64,000 nt of DNA from Pseudonocardia sp. CNS-139 (GCA_001942415.1 MKJX01000180.1:1-64000), one strand, 5' to 3'; positions 10,554-22,732 are shown, counted from the stretch's first letter. Notes: a model not told the origin generated them from the sequence alone. Made by a program: numbers and translations.

Positions 10554-10587
10554 TGCATCGAGGCTGCGGAGGCGATGCACGTAGGCT
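10554..10587 (+). promoter_or_regulatory. LysR-type operator dyad and -10 element in the lysR/sdhC2 divergent promoter
   Basis: TGCATCG at 10554-10560 and CGATGCA at 10573-10579 form a perfect 7-bp dyad separated by 12 bp. It is followed at 10582-10587 by TAGGCT, a TANNNT-type -10, only 7 bp before the lysR GTG. A transcript from it would be leaderless or nearly so. The dyad would cover the -35 region, as expected for autorepression by a LysR protein. Confidence 0.55.
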
Positions 10588-10593
10588 ATTCCC

Positions 10594-11562
10594 GTGACGT
10601 TCCAGCAGCTCGCGTACTTCGTCGCGGTGGCCGACGTGCGCAGCTTCACTCGTGCGGCGGAGTCCTGCGGCGTGGCGCAGCCCACGCTCTCGCGCCAGCT
10701 CATGGCGTTGGAGAAGGAGCTGGGCGCGCCGCTCGTGGACCGCGGCGGCCGGGACGGGCCGGTGCTCACCCCCGCCGGCGAGGCGCTGCTGCCGCTGGCC
10801 CGGCGGATGCTCGCGGACGCCGACACCGCCCGCACGGCCGTGGCCGAGATCGTCGGGCTGCGCAGCGGGCGGGTGCGGGTGGGCGCCACGCCGTCGCTGT
10901 GCATCGGCGTGCTCGCGGACGTGCTGCGGGCCTTCCACGAGCAGCACCCGGACATCGCGCTGGAGCTGTCGGAGAGCGGGTCGCAGCCGCTCGTGCGGTC
11001 GCTGGTGCGCGGGGAGCTGGACGTGGCGCTCGTGATCGTCCCGGCCACCGGCGTGGACCCGGCGCTGCGCATCACCCCTCTGCTGCGGGAGCGGCTGTCG
11101 GTGGCGTCGCCGACGTCGGAGCGGGCGCCGTCCGCGCGCGGGGCGCTCACGCTGCGCGAGCTGGGCCGGCGGCACCTCGTGGTGCCGCGCAAGGGCTACG
11201 ACGTGCGGGAGACCACGCTGAACGCGCTGGCCGCGGCGGGTGTGGAGCCGCGGTTCGCCGTGGAGGGCGGCGAGATGGACGCCGTGCTGCGGCTGGTGGA
11301 GGCGGGCACCGGGGTGGCGGTGGTGCCGGACCTCGTGTTCGCCGGCCGGCCCCGGCTGCGCCGCACGGTGCTGACCCCGCCGATCTACCGGACCGTCGCG
11401 CTGGCCCGGCGCGCCGACCTCGCCCCGACGCACGCCATGCGCGCCTTCCGCAACACCCTGCTGTCGTTCCTCGGGGTGCTGTCGGCCGGGGACGGGTTCT
11501 CCGGGGACGTGCAGGTGCTGCGCCGGCCGGAGAGCCGGCCGGAAGACCCGTCGGACGCCTGA
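10594..11562 (+). CDS. LysR-family transcriptional regulator, CynR/CbbR-like
   Basis: 322 aa, intact, GTG 10594. N-terminal winged helix (residues 1-60: FQQLAYFVAVAD, SFTRAAESCGVAQPTLSRQ) and a type-2 periplasmic-binding-like effector domain (about 90-290). Divergent from the second sdh operon with a shared 78-bp promoter region, so it probably senses a C4-dicarboxylate or related metabolite and controls sdhCAB2. The effector is unknown. It converges on recX with 3 nt between the stops. Confidence 0.92.
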   Translation: MTFQQLAYFVAVADVRSFTRAAESCGVAQPTLSRQLMALEKELGAPLVDRGGRDGPVLTPAGEALLPLARRMLADADTARTAVAEIVGLRSGRVRVGATPSLCIGVLADVLRAFHEQHPDIALELSESGSQPLVRSLVRGELDVALVIVPATGVDPALRITPLLRERLSVASPTSERAPSARGALTLRELGRRHLVVPRKGYDVRETTLNALAAAGVEPRFAVEGGEMDAVLRLVEAGTGVAVVPDLVFAGRPRLRRTVLTPPIYRTVALARRADLAPTHAMRAFRNTLLSFLGVLSAGDGFSGDVQVLRRPESRPEDPSDA

Positions 11563-11565
11563 GCG

Positions 11566-12567
11566 TCAGTCGTCGGGCGGCTCGGCGTCGCCCAGCTCGC
11601 CCGCCTCGGCGCCGTGCTCGGCGAGGACGTCCTTCACCACCCGGTACGCGACGCCCGCGCCGTAGCCCTTGCGGGCGAGCATCCCGACGAGCCGCCGGGC
11701 CGCGGAGGTGCGGCGGTCCGGGGTGTCGAGCGCGAGCGTGCGCAGCTTGCGCTCCACCAGCTCCCGGGCCCGCTGCTCCTCGGACGCGGCGTCGACCTCG
11801 GCGAGCGCCTCCCCCGCGTCCTCGTCGCTGACCCCCTTGCGGCGCAGCTCGACCGCGATCGCCCGGCGCGCGAGGCCGCGGTGGGTGTGCCGGGAGCGCA
11901 CCCACTGGCCGGCGAACGCGGCGTCGTCGATGAGCCCGACCTCGTCGAACCGCTCCAGCACCGTGGCCGCCGCCTCGTCCGGGACGCCGCGCCGCTGCAG
12001 GGCCTGGGCCAGCTCGTGGCGGGTGCGGGAGCGGTCGGTGAGCAGGCGGAGGCAGATCTCCCGGGCGGCGGCGACGGGGTCGGCGTGCGGGTCGAGCTCC
12101 TGCGGGCCGCGCCGGCGGCCACGCCCGCGTGGCTCGCGGGCCGGGACGTCGTCGTCCGCGGGTTCCGCCGGTGGCTCCGCGGGCGGAGCGGGGCGGGGCC
12201 GAGCGGGACGGGGCGGCCGCTGGCGCGGGACCGGCTCGCGCGCGGCGCGCCGGCCGCGGAAGTCGACCACCCGCACGTTGTCGGCCGGCTCGGCCGCCGC
12301 CCCGCTCCCCAGGGTGGCGACCGGCGGCGGCGAGGCGACCGGCGCGGCCGTTCCGCCGAGGTCCGCGACCGGGGCGGCGAACGCCGGGTCGAGCGCGGCC
12401 GTTCCGCCGATCCCGGCGAGGTCGGCCGGCACGTGCTCCGGCCGTTCGTCGGGTTCGGCCCCGAGCCGGGCCACCGGACCGGCCGCGTCGCCGGTGTCGG
12501 CACCCAGCCCGTCGAACCGGGCGACGGTGAACCCGTCGCCGAACCCGTCACCGCCGGGCTCGTCCAT
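11566..12567 (-). CDS. recX: Regulatory protein RecX with long N-terminal extension
   Basis: 333 aa, intact. The C-terminal 165 residues (LRLLTDRSRTRHELAQ, GLIDDAAFAGQWV, RRLVGMLARKGY) are RecX, which binds RecA filaments and limits their activity. The first 165 residues are Ala/Pro/Arg/Gly-rich with no predicted fold; most RecX proteins have about 160-200 residues in all. It starts 5 nt after the recA stop, so the two are co-transcribed and share DNA-damage control. Confidence 0.92.
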   Translation of the reverse strand: MDEPGGDGFGDGFTVARFDGLGADTGDAAGPVARLGAEPDERPEHVPADLAGIGGTAALDPAFAAPVADLGGTAAPVASPPPVATLGSGAAAEPADNVRVVDFRGRRAAREPVPRQRPPRPARPRPAPPAEPPAEPADDDVPAREPRGRGRRRGPQELDPHADPVAAAREICLRLLTDRSRTRHELAQALQRRGVPDEAAATVLERFDEVGLIDDAAFAGQWVRSRHTHRGLARRAIAVELRRKGVSDEDAGEALAEVDAASEEQRARELVERKLRTLALDTPDRRTSAARRLVGMLARKGYGAGVAYRVVKDVLAEHGAEAGELGDAEPPDD

Positions 12568-12572
12568 CGCCG

Positions 12573-14710
<2,138 letters not shown>

Positions 14711-14758
14711 CGCCGGTTCTCCACCTCGTGCTCGGGTCGTTCGTCTCGATCACCGTCG

Positions 14759-14780
14759 ACGGTAGGGGGGACCACCGACA
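14759..14780 (-). promoter_or_regulatory. RecA-NDp (PafBC-dependent) DNA-damage promoter of recA
   Basis: On the minus strand TGTCGGTG (14780-14773), exactly 8 nt, then TACCGT (14764-14759). This matches the mycobacterial RecA-NDp consensus TTGTCRGTG-N8-TANNNT recognised with PafBC. Transcription would begin near 14752, about 40 nt before the recA start. Confidence 0.75.
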
Positions 14781-14839
14781 GTCTGCGGGCCGCCGTCGGA
14801 TCTGTGGATGGCCGACCCGTGATGTGGACAGCAGCCTAG

Positions 14840-14853
14840 CGAACACGTGTTCG
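14840..14853. promoter_or_regulatory. LexA (SOS) box upstream of recA
   Basis: CGAACACGTGTTCG is a perfect palindrome matching the actinobacterial SOS box CGAAC-N4-GTTCG. It lies between the DUF3046 gene and recA, about 130 bp upstream of the recA start, so recA has both LexA-dependent and LexA-independent control. Confidence 0.85.
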
Positions 14854-14892
14854 AGCGTCGCGGCGACACGCCCGCGTGGTAAAAGCGCGGTC

Positions 14893-15087
14893 CTACCTGC
14901 GCGCGGGCGGCACGTCGTAGGCCACGCAGACCGCCCGCCACACCTCGCGCGGCTCGATCCCGGCCTCCAGCGCCTGGTCGACGGTGCGCCCGCCGAGGTC
15001 GGCGAACACGTGGTCGCGCGCGACGGCGGCGGCCCGCACCGGACCGAACTCGGTGTCCATGAGCTCCCGGAAGTACGTCAGTCGCAC
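14893..15087 (-). CDS. DUF3046 protein (Rv2738c homologue)
   Basis: 64 aa from GTG 15087. The pattern VRLTYFRELMDTEFG, VARDHVFADLGGRTVDQAL and EVWRAVC is the whole DUF3046 family. Its gene lies directly upstream of recA in mycobacteria, as here. Function unknown. The damage-response elements between this gene and recA act on recA, not on this gene, unless transcription reads through. Confidence 0.88.
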   Translation of the reverse strand: MRLTYFRELMDTEFGPVRAAAVARDHVFADLGGRTVDQALEAGIEPREVWRAVCVAYDVPPARR

Positions 15088-15116
15088 CCGCGCCACCGTA
15101 GTGGCACGCTGCGCGG

Positions 15117-16414
15117 GTGCTGCCGGAGCCGCTTCCCGAGGTCTGGTCGGCGCTCGGGGGTCCGCCCGCCGAGCTCGCACGCCTGTCGTTCACCGGGCCG
15201 CCGGCCGCCCTGGCCTCGGCGTTCCCCGTGACGGCCGCGGGCGCGGCGGCCGTCGGCGCGAGCCTGCTGGCCGGGACGCTCGGCACGGGCGCCGCGTCGG
15301 GCTCGACACCCGCGGGCTCGCCGTCGCGGTGCGCAGCGAGCGCTACGTCCAGCGCGCCGGGGAGCCGTTCGGGAACCCGTTCGGGCCGCTCTCGGCGTTC
15401 CACCGCACCGCGGACGGCCGGCTGCGGCTGCACGCCAACTACCCGTGGCACCGGGCCGCCGCGCTGCGCGTGCTGGGCGTCGCGGACGACGCCGACGTGC
15501 CCGCGGCGGTCGCCGGGTGGCGCGCCGCGGACCTGGAGACGGCCCTGCACGCCGCGGGCGGCATCGGGGCGGCCGTCCGCACCGAGGAGCGGTGGCGGGC
15601 CGAGACCGGGCCGCCGCCCCCGCTCGTCGAGCGGCGGGTGCTCGGGGCGGCGCCGCCGCGCCCGGCGCGCCGGCCCCGCGTGCTGGACCTGACCAGGGTG
15701 ATCGCCGGCCCTGTCGCCACCCGCACGCTCGCCGTGCACGGCTGCGACGTGCTGCGCCTCGACGCCCCGGACCGGCCGGAGATCCCGATGCAGGCGTACG
15801 ACACGCTGCCCGGGAAGCGCAGCGCGCTGCTCGACCTCGGCGCCCGGCCGGACGTGCTCGCCGGGCTGCTGGCCGGCGCGGACCTCGTCGTCACCGGCTA
15901 CCGGCCGGGCGCGCTGGACCGGTTCGGGCTCGCCCCCGAGGAGCTGGCGGCCCGGTACCCGGGGATCGTCGTCGTGACGCTCTCGGCGTGGGGCCACCGG
16001 GGGCCGTGGGCCGGGCGGCGCGGGTTCGACAGCATCGTGCAGGCCGCGTGCGGGATCGCGGTCACGGAGGGCGCCGCCGACGCGCCCGGCGCGCTCCCGG
16101 CGCAGCTGCTCGACCACGCCACCGGCTACCTCGCCGCGGCGGCCGCCCTGCTCGCGCTGGACGCGCAGCGCCGCACCGGCGGCAGCCACCACGTCCGGCT
16201 CGCGCTGGCCGGCACTGCCGCCTGGCTGCAGGGTCTCCCCCGGGCGGACGCCGCCGACGTCCCGGACGTGGACCCGGGCCCGTTCCTCGTGGAGCTGGAC
16301 GCCGGCCGGCTCACGCTCGCGGCCCCGCCCGGCACGGTGGACGGGCGCCCGCTCCGGTGGCCGGACCCGCCGCCCGCGTTCGGCGCGGCACCCGCGGCCT
16401 GGGAGAACGGGTAG
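15117..16414 (+). CDS. Family III CoA-transferase (CaiB/BaiF type)
   Basis: About 432 aa from GTG 15117, with one frame break near 15296 repaired by one base. The C-terminal half has the family III signature: RVLDLTRVIAGP near residue 190, PGKRSALLDL, DLVVTGYRPGALDRFGL and VTLSAWGHRGPWAGRRGFD. These enzymes move CoA between carboxylic acids through an active-site Asp anhydride. The N-terminal 180 residues are a divergent half with WRAADLE. Divergent from DUF3046 with only 29 bp between. Substrate unknown. Confidence 0.82.
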
Positions 16415-16424
16415 CGTCGGGTCC

Positions 16425-16562
16425 GTGTCGTCCGCATCGTCCGTTCTGCTGATGGACCCGACGGGCCTCTCGTCGCCGCTCGGCCAGATCCTGGTGGGGG
16501 TCGGGCTGGTCGCGGCGCTGGTCGTCCTGCTGCGGTGGTGGTGGACCAACCGCAAGCGGTGA
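16425..16562 (+). CDS. Small single-pass membrane protein (45 aa)
   Basis: GTG 16425 to TGA 16562, 10 bp after the CoA-transferase. Residues 19-37 are a hydrophobic helix (ILVGVGLVAALVVLL) ending in RWWWTNRKR, a typical Trp/basic inner-face anchor. GC3 bias is as in neighbouring genes and the frame is unbroken. No family recognised; it resembles a small membrane-protein regulator. Confidence 0.5.
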   Translation: MSSASSVLLMDPTGLSSPLGQILVGVGLVAALVVLLRWWWTNRKR

Positions 16563-16605
16563 CCCCGGTCGCCCGGCCGGGTGATCACGACGGGAGCATG
16601 GTGCG

Positions 16606-17348
16606 GTGAGCGTGATCGCCGTCCCCTTCCACCTCGACGAGCACCTGCCGGAGCTGGAGCTGCCGCTCCCGCCCGACCGCACCGTCGCCCCCGACCTTCC
16701 GGCGGGCCCGCCGTGGGACCGGATGGCCGTGCTCCACGAGCAGGTCGCGGCGGCCGTCGCGGACGAGGCGGGGGCCGGGCGCGTGCCGCTGGTGCTCTCC
16801 GGCGACTGCACCACGTCGCTGGGGGTGGTCGCGGGCCTGCAGCGGGCCGGGCGGGCACCGTCGCTGGTCTGGTTCGGCGCGCACGGCGACGTCCAGACGC
16901 CGGAGACCTCGGCGTCGGGCTACCTCGGCGGGTTCCCGGTGCGCCGGCTCGTCGGCGGGGCCGACCGCACGGTCGCGGACCGGATCGGGCTCAAGCCCGT
17001 GCCCGAGGGCGATGTCGTGCTGGTGGGCGCGCGCGACCTCGACCTGCCGGAAGCGGGTTCCCGGCGGCGTCCGCGATCCGGCGGGTGCCGGTGGACGGGC
17101 TGGCCGGCGTGCTCCCCTCCGGACCGGTCTACCTGCACGTCGACGCCGACGTGCTCGACCCGGAGGAGCTGCCCGGCCTGCGCTTCCCGGTGCCCGGCGG
17201 GCCCGGGCTCGACGCCGTCGCCGCCGCGGTGCGCACGGTGCTGGAGAGCTGCGATGTCGTCGCGGCCGGGCTCGCGTGCACGTGGTCGCCGGGCTCGGAC
17301 GGGGACTGGGTGGTGGGCGGCCTGGCGACGGAGCTGGCCGGGGCCTGA
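16606..17348 (+). CDS. Arginase/agmatinase-fold protein with altered metal site
   Basis: About 248 aa, GTG 16606, one break near 17058 repaired by one base. Ureohydrolase fold: SGDCTTSLG (residues 65-73), WFGAHGDVQTPETSASG (89-105) and YLHVDADVLDP. In true arginases the first motif is GGDH and the second DAHAD. Here the first metal-binding His is Cys68 and the first Asp is Gly91, while H93, D95 and the two Asp of the last motif remain. A normal binuclear Mn site looks unlikely; a one-metal enzyme or a non-catalytic relative is possible. Substrate unknown. Confidence 0.8.
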
Positions 17349-17385
17349 GCAAGCGCACCCGGAACTGTCGGTGGGCGGGCGCATC

Positions 17386-20300
17386 ATGGACCCCGTGAGC
17401 GCGCTCGACGGCTTCTCCCCCGCCACCCGCGGCTGGTTCCGCGGGGCCTTCGCCGCGCCCACGCCGGCCCAGGAGGGCGCGTGGGCGGCGGCGCAGGCGG
17501 GCCGGCACGCGCTCGTCGTGGCCCCCACGGGCTCCGGCAAGACGCTCGCGGCGTTCCTCTGGGCGCTCGACCGGCTCGCCACCGCCCCCGCCCCGGCCGA
17601 CGCGCGGCACCGCTGCCGCGTCCTCTACGTCTCGCCGCTCAAGGCGCTGGCCGTCGACGTGCAGCGCAACCTGCGCTCGCCGCTGGCCGGCATCCGCCAG
17701 GCCGCCCAGCGGCTCGGGCTGCCCGTCCCGGAGATCACCGTCGGGATGCGCACCGGCGACACGCCCGCCGACGAGCGCCGCCAGTTCGCCCGTATCCCGC
17801 CGGACGTGCTCGTCACCACGCCGGAGTCGCTGTTCCTGCTGCTCACGTCCGCGGCGCGGGAGTCGCTGCGCGGCGTCGAGACGGTGATCGTCGACGAGGT
17901 GCATGCCGTCGTCGGCACCAAGCGCGGCGCCCACATGGCGCTGTCGCTCGAACGGCTCGACGAGTTGCTCCCCGTACCGGCCCAGCGCATCGGGCTCTCG
18001 GCCACGGTCCGCCCGCTCGACGAGGTCACCGCGTTCCTGGCCGGGGCGCATCCCGTCGAGGTGGTGGCGCCGCCGGCCGCGAAGACCATCGAGGTGCAGG
18101 TCGAGGTGCCGGTGCCGGACCTCGGCGCGCTCGACGAGCGCCCGGCCGTGGGCAGCTCCGACGAGGAGGTGGTCGGGTCGGCGGCGGGCACGGCGCAGCG
18201 CCCGTCGATCTGGCCCGCGGTCGAACGGCGGCTGCTCGACCTGGTGCGGGCCCACCGCTCCACGATCGTGTTCTCCAACTCCCGCCGGCTGGCCGAACGG
18301 CTCACGGCCCGGCTCAACGAGCTGGCCGCGGAGGACGCCGAGGCCGCGATCGACCTCGACTCCTTTCCCGCCGAGGCCGTTGGGCAGTCCGGCATCGGGG
18401 GCGGAGCGCCGCCCACCGTCGCGAAGGCGCACCACGGCTCGATGTCGCGCGAGCAGCGCACGCTCGTGGAGGAGGAGCTGAAGGCCGGGCTGCTGCCGTG
18501 CGTCGTCGCGACGTCGAGCCTGGAGCTGGGCATCGACATGGGCGCGGTCGACCTGGTCGTGCAGGTGGAGGCGCCGCCGAGCGTGCGTCCGGGCTGCAGC
18601 GGGTGGGCCGCGCGGGCCACCAGGTGGGCGCGGTGTCGCAGGGGGTGGTGTTCCCGAAGTACCGGGGCGACCTGGTGTCGTGCGCGGTCGTCGCCGAACG
18701 CATGACGGCGGGCGCGATCGAGGCGATGCGCTACCCGCGCAACCCGCTGGACGTGCTGGCCCAGCACGTCGTGGCGATGGTGGCGATGGAGCCGTGGCAG
18801 CTCGGCGACCTCGCCCGCGTGGTGCGCCGGGCCGCGCCGTTCGCGGCGCTGCCGGAGTCGGCGCTGCACTCGGTGCTCGACATGCTGGCCGGGCGCTACC
18901 CGTCGGAGGAGTTCGGGGAGCTGCGCGCCCGCATCACGTGGGACCGGGTCACCGACACGCTGCAGGGCCGTCCGGGCGCCCAGCGGCTCGCCGTCACGTC
19001 CGGCGGCACGATCCCGGACCGCGGCCTGTTCGCCGTGATGACGCCCGGCGGGGCGGACGGGCGCGGCTCCCGGGTCGGCGAGCTCGACGAGGAGATGGTC
19101 TACGAGTCGCGCGTCGGCGACACGTTCCTGCTGGGCACGTCGAGCTGGCGGGTCGAGGACATCACCCACGACCGCGTGGTCGTCACCCCTGCGCCCGGCC
19201 AGCCGGCCCGGATGCCGTTCTGGAAGGGCGAGTCGATCGGGCGGCCCCTGGAGCTGGGGCGCGCGGTCGGGGCGTTCGTGCGGGAGATGGCCGCGCTGCC
19301 GGAGGCCGCGGCGCGCGAGCGTGCGACGTCCGCCGGGCTGGACGGGTGGGCCACCGACAACCTGCTCGCCTACCTGCACGAACAGCGCGAGGCCACGCGT
19401 CACGTGCCGAGCGACCGCACGATCCTGGTGGAACGCTTCCGCGACGAGCTGGGCGACTGGCGGCTGGTGGTGCACTCCCCGTTCGGGGCGCGGGTCAACG
19501 GGCCGTGGGCGCTCGCGATCGCGGCGCGGATGCGGGAGCGGCGCGGCGTCGAGGTCAACGCGTCCGGCGCGGACGACGGCATCGTGCTGCGGCTGCCGGA
19601 CGCCGTCGACGACTCGGGCGCGGAGATCGTGCCGACGGCGGAGGACGTGCTGCTCGACCCGGCCGAGGTGGAGCAGGTGGTGGTCGCGGAGCTGGGCGGG
19701 TCGTCGCTCTTCGCGTCCCGGTTCCGGGAGTGCGCCGCGCGGTCGCTGCTGCTCCCGCGGCGCGACCCGCGGCGGCGCAGCCCGCTGTGGCAGCAGCGGC
19801 AGCGCTCGGCGCAGCTGCTGGCCGTCGCGGGGAGGTACGAGCAGTTCCCGGTCACGCTGGAGGCGATGCGGGAGTGCGTGCAGGACGTCTACGACCTGCC
19901 GGGGCTGCGTGAGCTGATGGGCGCGGTGCAGTCGCGCACCGTGCAGGTGGTGGAGGTGGCCACGCCGGCGCCGTCGCCGTTCGCGCGCAGCCTGCTCTTC
20001 GGCTACGTCGGGATGTTCCTGTACGAGTCGGCGCGCCGCTGGCCGAGCGGCGGGCCGCGGCGCTCTCGCTCGACTCCACGCTCCTGGCGGAGCTGCTCGG
20101 CTCGGAGGCCATCCGGGAGCTGCTCGACCCGGAGGTGCTGGCCGAGGTCGAGGCCGCGCTGCAGCGCACCGCCCCGGACCGGCACGCCCGCGACGCCGAG
20201 GGCGCGGCCGACCTGCTGCGGTTCGTCGGCGACCTCACCACCGAGGAGGCCGCCGCGCGCGGCGTGCGGCCGGAGTGGCTGGCGGAGCTGGAGGCCGCGC

Positions 20301-22170
20301 GCCGGCTGATCCGGGTGCGGATCGGCGGGCAGGAGCGCTGGCTCCCGATCGAGGACGCCGGCCGGGTGCGCGACGCGCTCGGCGCGCCGCTGCCGGTCGG
20401 GGTGCCGGAGACGTTCACCGAGCCGGTGGCCGACCCGCTGGCCGACCTGCTGCTGCGCTACGCCCGCACGCACGGGCCCTTCCCGGCGGCGGACTGCGCC
20501 GTCCGGTTCGGGCTCGGGGTGGCGGTCGTGACCGGCGTGCTCGACCGGCTACTGGGAATGGGGCGGTTGGTCCGCGGCGAGCTGCGCCCCGGCGCTGAGG
20601 GCACCGAGTACTGCGACGCCGAGGTGCTGCGACGGCTGCGGCGGGCGTCGCTGGCCCGGCTGCGCTGGGAACTGGGGCGGTTGGTCCGGCCGGCGCAGCT
20701 GGCGCCCCCGGCGCTGGAGGGCACCGAGTACGTGCTGCGCGAGGTGCTGCGACGGCTGCGGCGGGCGTCGCTGGCCCGGCTGCGCACCGAGGTCGAGCCG
20801 GTGGAGCAGCGCGCGCTCGGGCGGTTCCTCCCGGCGTGGCAGGGCGTGCAGGCGGCGCCGGGCGGCGACCGGCGGGCCCGGATGCGGCGGGCCCCGGGCG
20901 CGAGGACGTGCTCGGGGTGGTGGAGCAGCTCGCGGGCGCGCCGCTGCCGGCGAGCGCGCTGGAGTCGCTGATCCTGCCAGCCCGGCTCCCCGGCTACACG
21001 CCCGCGCTGCTCGACGAGCTGACGGCGGCCGGCGAGGTCACGTGGACCGGGTGCGGCCCGCTCGCCGGCACCGACGGGTGGCTGGCGCTCGCCCCGGCCG
21101 ACGTCGCCGACCTGCTGCTGCCCGAGCCCGAGCCGGACGTGGCGGCCACCCCCCTGCACCGGGCGGTGCTCGCCGCGCTCGGCCGGCCCGATCTCGGCGC
21201 CGCGCCGGTCGGCGGGGGTGCGCTGTTCTTCCGGGAGCTGGCCGACCGCGCCGCCCGCACCCTCGTCGACGACGGCGAGGCCGGGCCCGGCGACGACGCC
21301 GTGGTCACCGCGCTGTGGGATCTCGTGTGGGCCGGCCTGCTCACCAACGACACGCTCGCGCCGCTGCGCGCCCGGCTCGGCGGACGCGCGTCGGCGGGCC
21401 GGGGCGGGCCGGCGCACCGCACCCGCCGCAGCCCCGCCCGGGGCCGGTATGCGCAGCTCAGGGCCGCCCGCCCGACCATGCCGAGCCGCAGCGGGCCGCC
21501 GTCCGCCGGCGGGCGCTGGTCGCTGGCCGTCGAACGGGAGACCGACCCGACGCGCCGCGCCCACGCCCGCGCGGAGGCGTACCTGGAACGCCACGGCGTG
21601 CTGACCCGCGGGGCGCTGGGCACCGAGCGGGCCGGCGGCGGGTTCGCCGGCGTGTACCGGGTGCTGCGCGCGATGGAGGACTCCGGGCGCGCCCGCCGCG
21701 GCTATGTCGTGGAGGGGCTGGGCGCGGCGCAGTTCGCGGTGCCGGGCGCGATCGACCGGCTGCGGGTGCTCTCCCGGCCCGACGGCGGGCCGGACGGGGA
21801 GCCGTCGGCGGTCGTGCTCGCGGCGGCCGACCCCGCGCAGCCGTACGGCGCCGCGCTGGCCTGGCCGGAGAACGTCGGCGACACCCGGCACCGCCCGGGC
21901 CGCAAGGCCGGCGCGCTGGTGGTGCTGGTCGACGGCGCCCCGGTGCTCTACGTGGAGCGCGGCGGCCGCTCGCTGCTGTCGTTCGGCACCGACCGGGCCG
22001 AGCTGGCTGCTGCGGCGCAGGCGCTGGCCGGGGCCGTGCACGAAGGGTGGCTCGGCACGCTGGCCGTCGAGCGGGCCGACGGCGTGGGCTCGCTCGCGTC
22101 GGAGCTGGCCGACGTGCTGACCGACGCCGGGTTCCGGGTCACGCCCAAGGGGCTGCGCCTGCGCGCATGA
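17386..22170 (+). CDS. lhr: Large ATP-dependent helicase Lhr
   Basis: About 1595 aa when repaired. 3'-5' DNA/RNA-DNA helicase of the Lhr-Core family linked to repair. Walker A APTGSGKT (about residue 50), DEVH box in IVDEVHAV, SAT motif in IGLSATVRPLDE, motif VI QRVGRAGHQVG, then the winged-helix Lhr core and a long C-terminal domain with FLPAWQGV and WENVGDTRHRPGRKAG. Frame breaks near 18595, 20034 and 20875 are each mended by one base. The C-terminal part contains an imperfect in-frame duplication (20553-20786). Start ATG 17386; GTG 17395 gives the SALDGFSPATR start seen in relatives and may be used. Confidence 0.93.
20553..20786 (+). repeat. Imperfect tandem duplication inside lhr
   Basis: Two copies of about 113-120 bp. 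The right half of the unit (positions 20621-20665 and 20741-20785) is identical at an offset of 120 bp. The left half differs mainly by small insertions, shifting the offset to 113-114. In protein it doubles GRLVR...GTEY...EVLRRLRRASLARLR. As far as I recall, related Lhr proteins have one such unit with a CDAEVL core, as in copy 1. Confidence 0.85.
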
Positions 22171-22225
22171 CGCGGGGCCGGTGGCAGCGACGCGGCGCGC
22201 GCGGCCGAGCGGGCAGACTCCGGCG

Positions 22226-22684
22226 GTGACCACCGACGGACCCGACGAGGACGACCCCGCCGGACGGGAGCGTCGCGCCCGCCGGCGCCGCAAGCGCGAC
22301 GACAGCCGGTCCGACGCCGGCGACGGCGTGGAGACGGCCGCGGAGATCGGCTCCGGGTGCTCGCGGCTGTGGCGCGGGCGAGGCGGCGGTCGCGCCGACG
22401 ACGGGGGCTGCTGCGACGGGTGCGACGGCCCGTGCGACCTCAACCTGCTGCGGCTCTCGACGCTCCTGACGGTGGCGGCACTGCTGCTGCCGGACCGGCC
22501 CGCCGCACAGCGGCTCGTGCGCGGGCTCGTCCGGACCTACCGGCGCCGGCTCACCCGCCTCACCCTGCCCTGCCCGTCGACGCCGAGCTGCTCGGCGTAC
22601 GCGCTGGCGGCCGTCGACGAGCTGGGCGCGCGCCGCGGCCTGCGGGCGGCGGCCGAGCGGATCCGGGGGTGCGGCACCGGCTGA
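22226..22684 (+). CDS. yidD: YidD-like membrane insertion efficiency factor
   Basis: About 152 aa from GTG 22226. The C-terminal 55 residues match YidD: LVRTYRRRLTRLTLPCPSTP, then SCSAYALAAVDELGARRGL and a final CG. YidD assists YidC insertion of membrane proteins. The N-terminal part is highly charged, then has a Cys cluster (GCC-GC-GPC) before a hydrophobic helix (LLRLSTLLTVAALLL). The characteristic C-terminal FHPGG block is missing. yidC lies 294 bp away on the opposite strand, which supports the call. Confidence 0.7.
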   Translation: MTTDGPDEDDPAGRERRARRRRKRDDSRSDAGDGVETAAEIGSGCSRLWRGRGGGRADDGGCCDGCDGPCDLNLLRLSTLLTVAALLLPDRPAAQRLVRGLVRTYRRRLTRLTLPCPSTPSCSAYALAAVDELGARRGLRAAAERIRGCGTG

Positions 22685-22732
22685 CCGTGCGGGCGTCGGA
22701 CGCCGTCACCCGGATGCCCGAGACCGCCGCCC

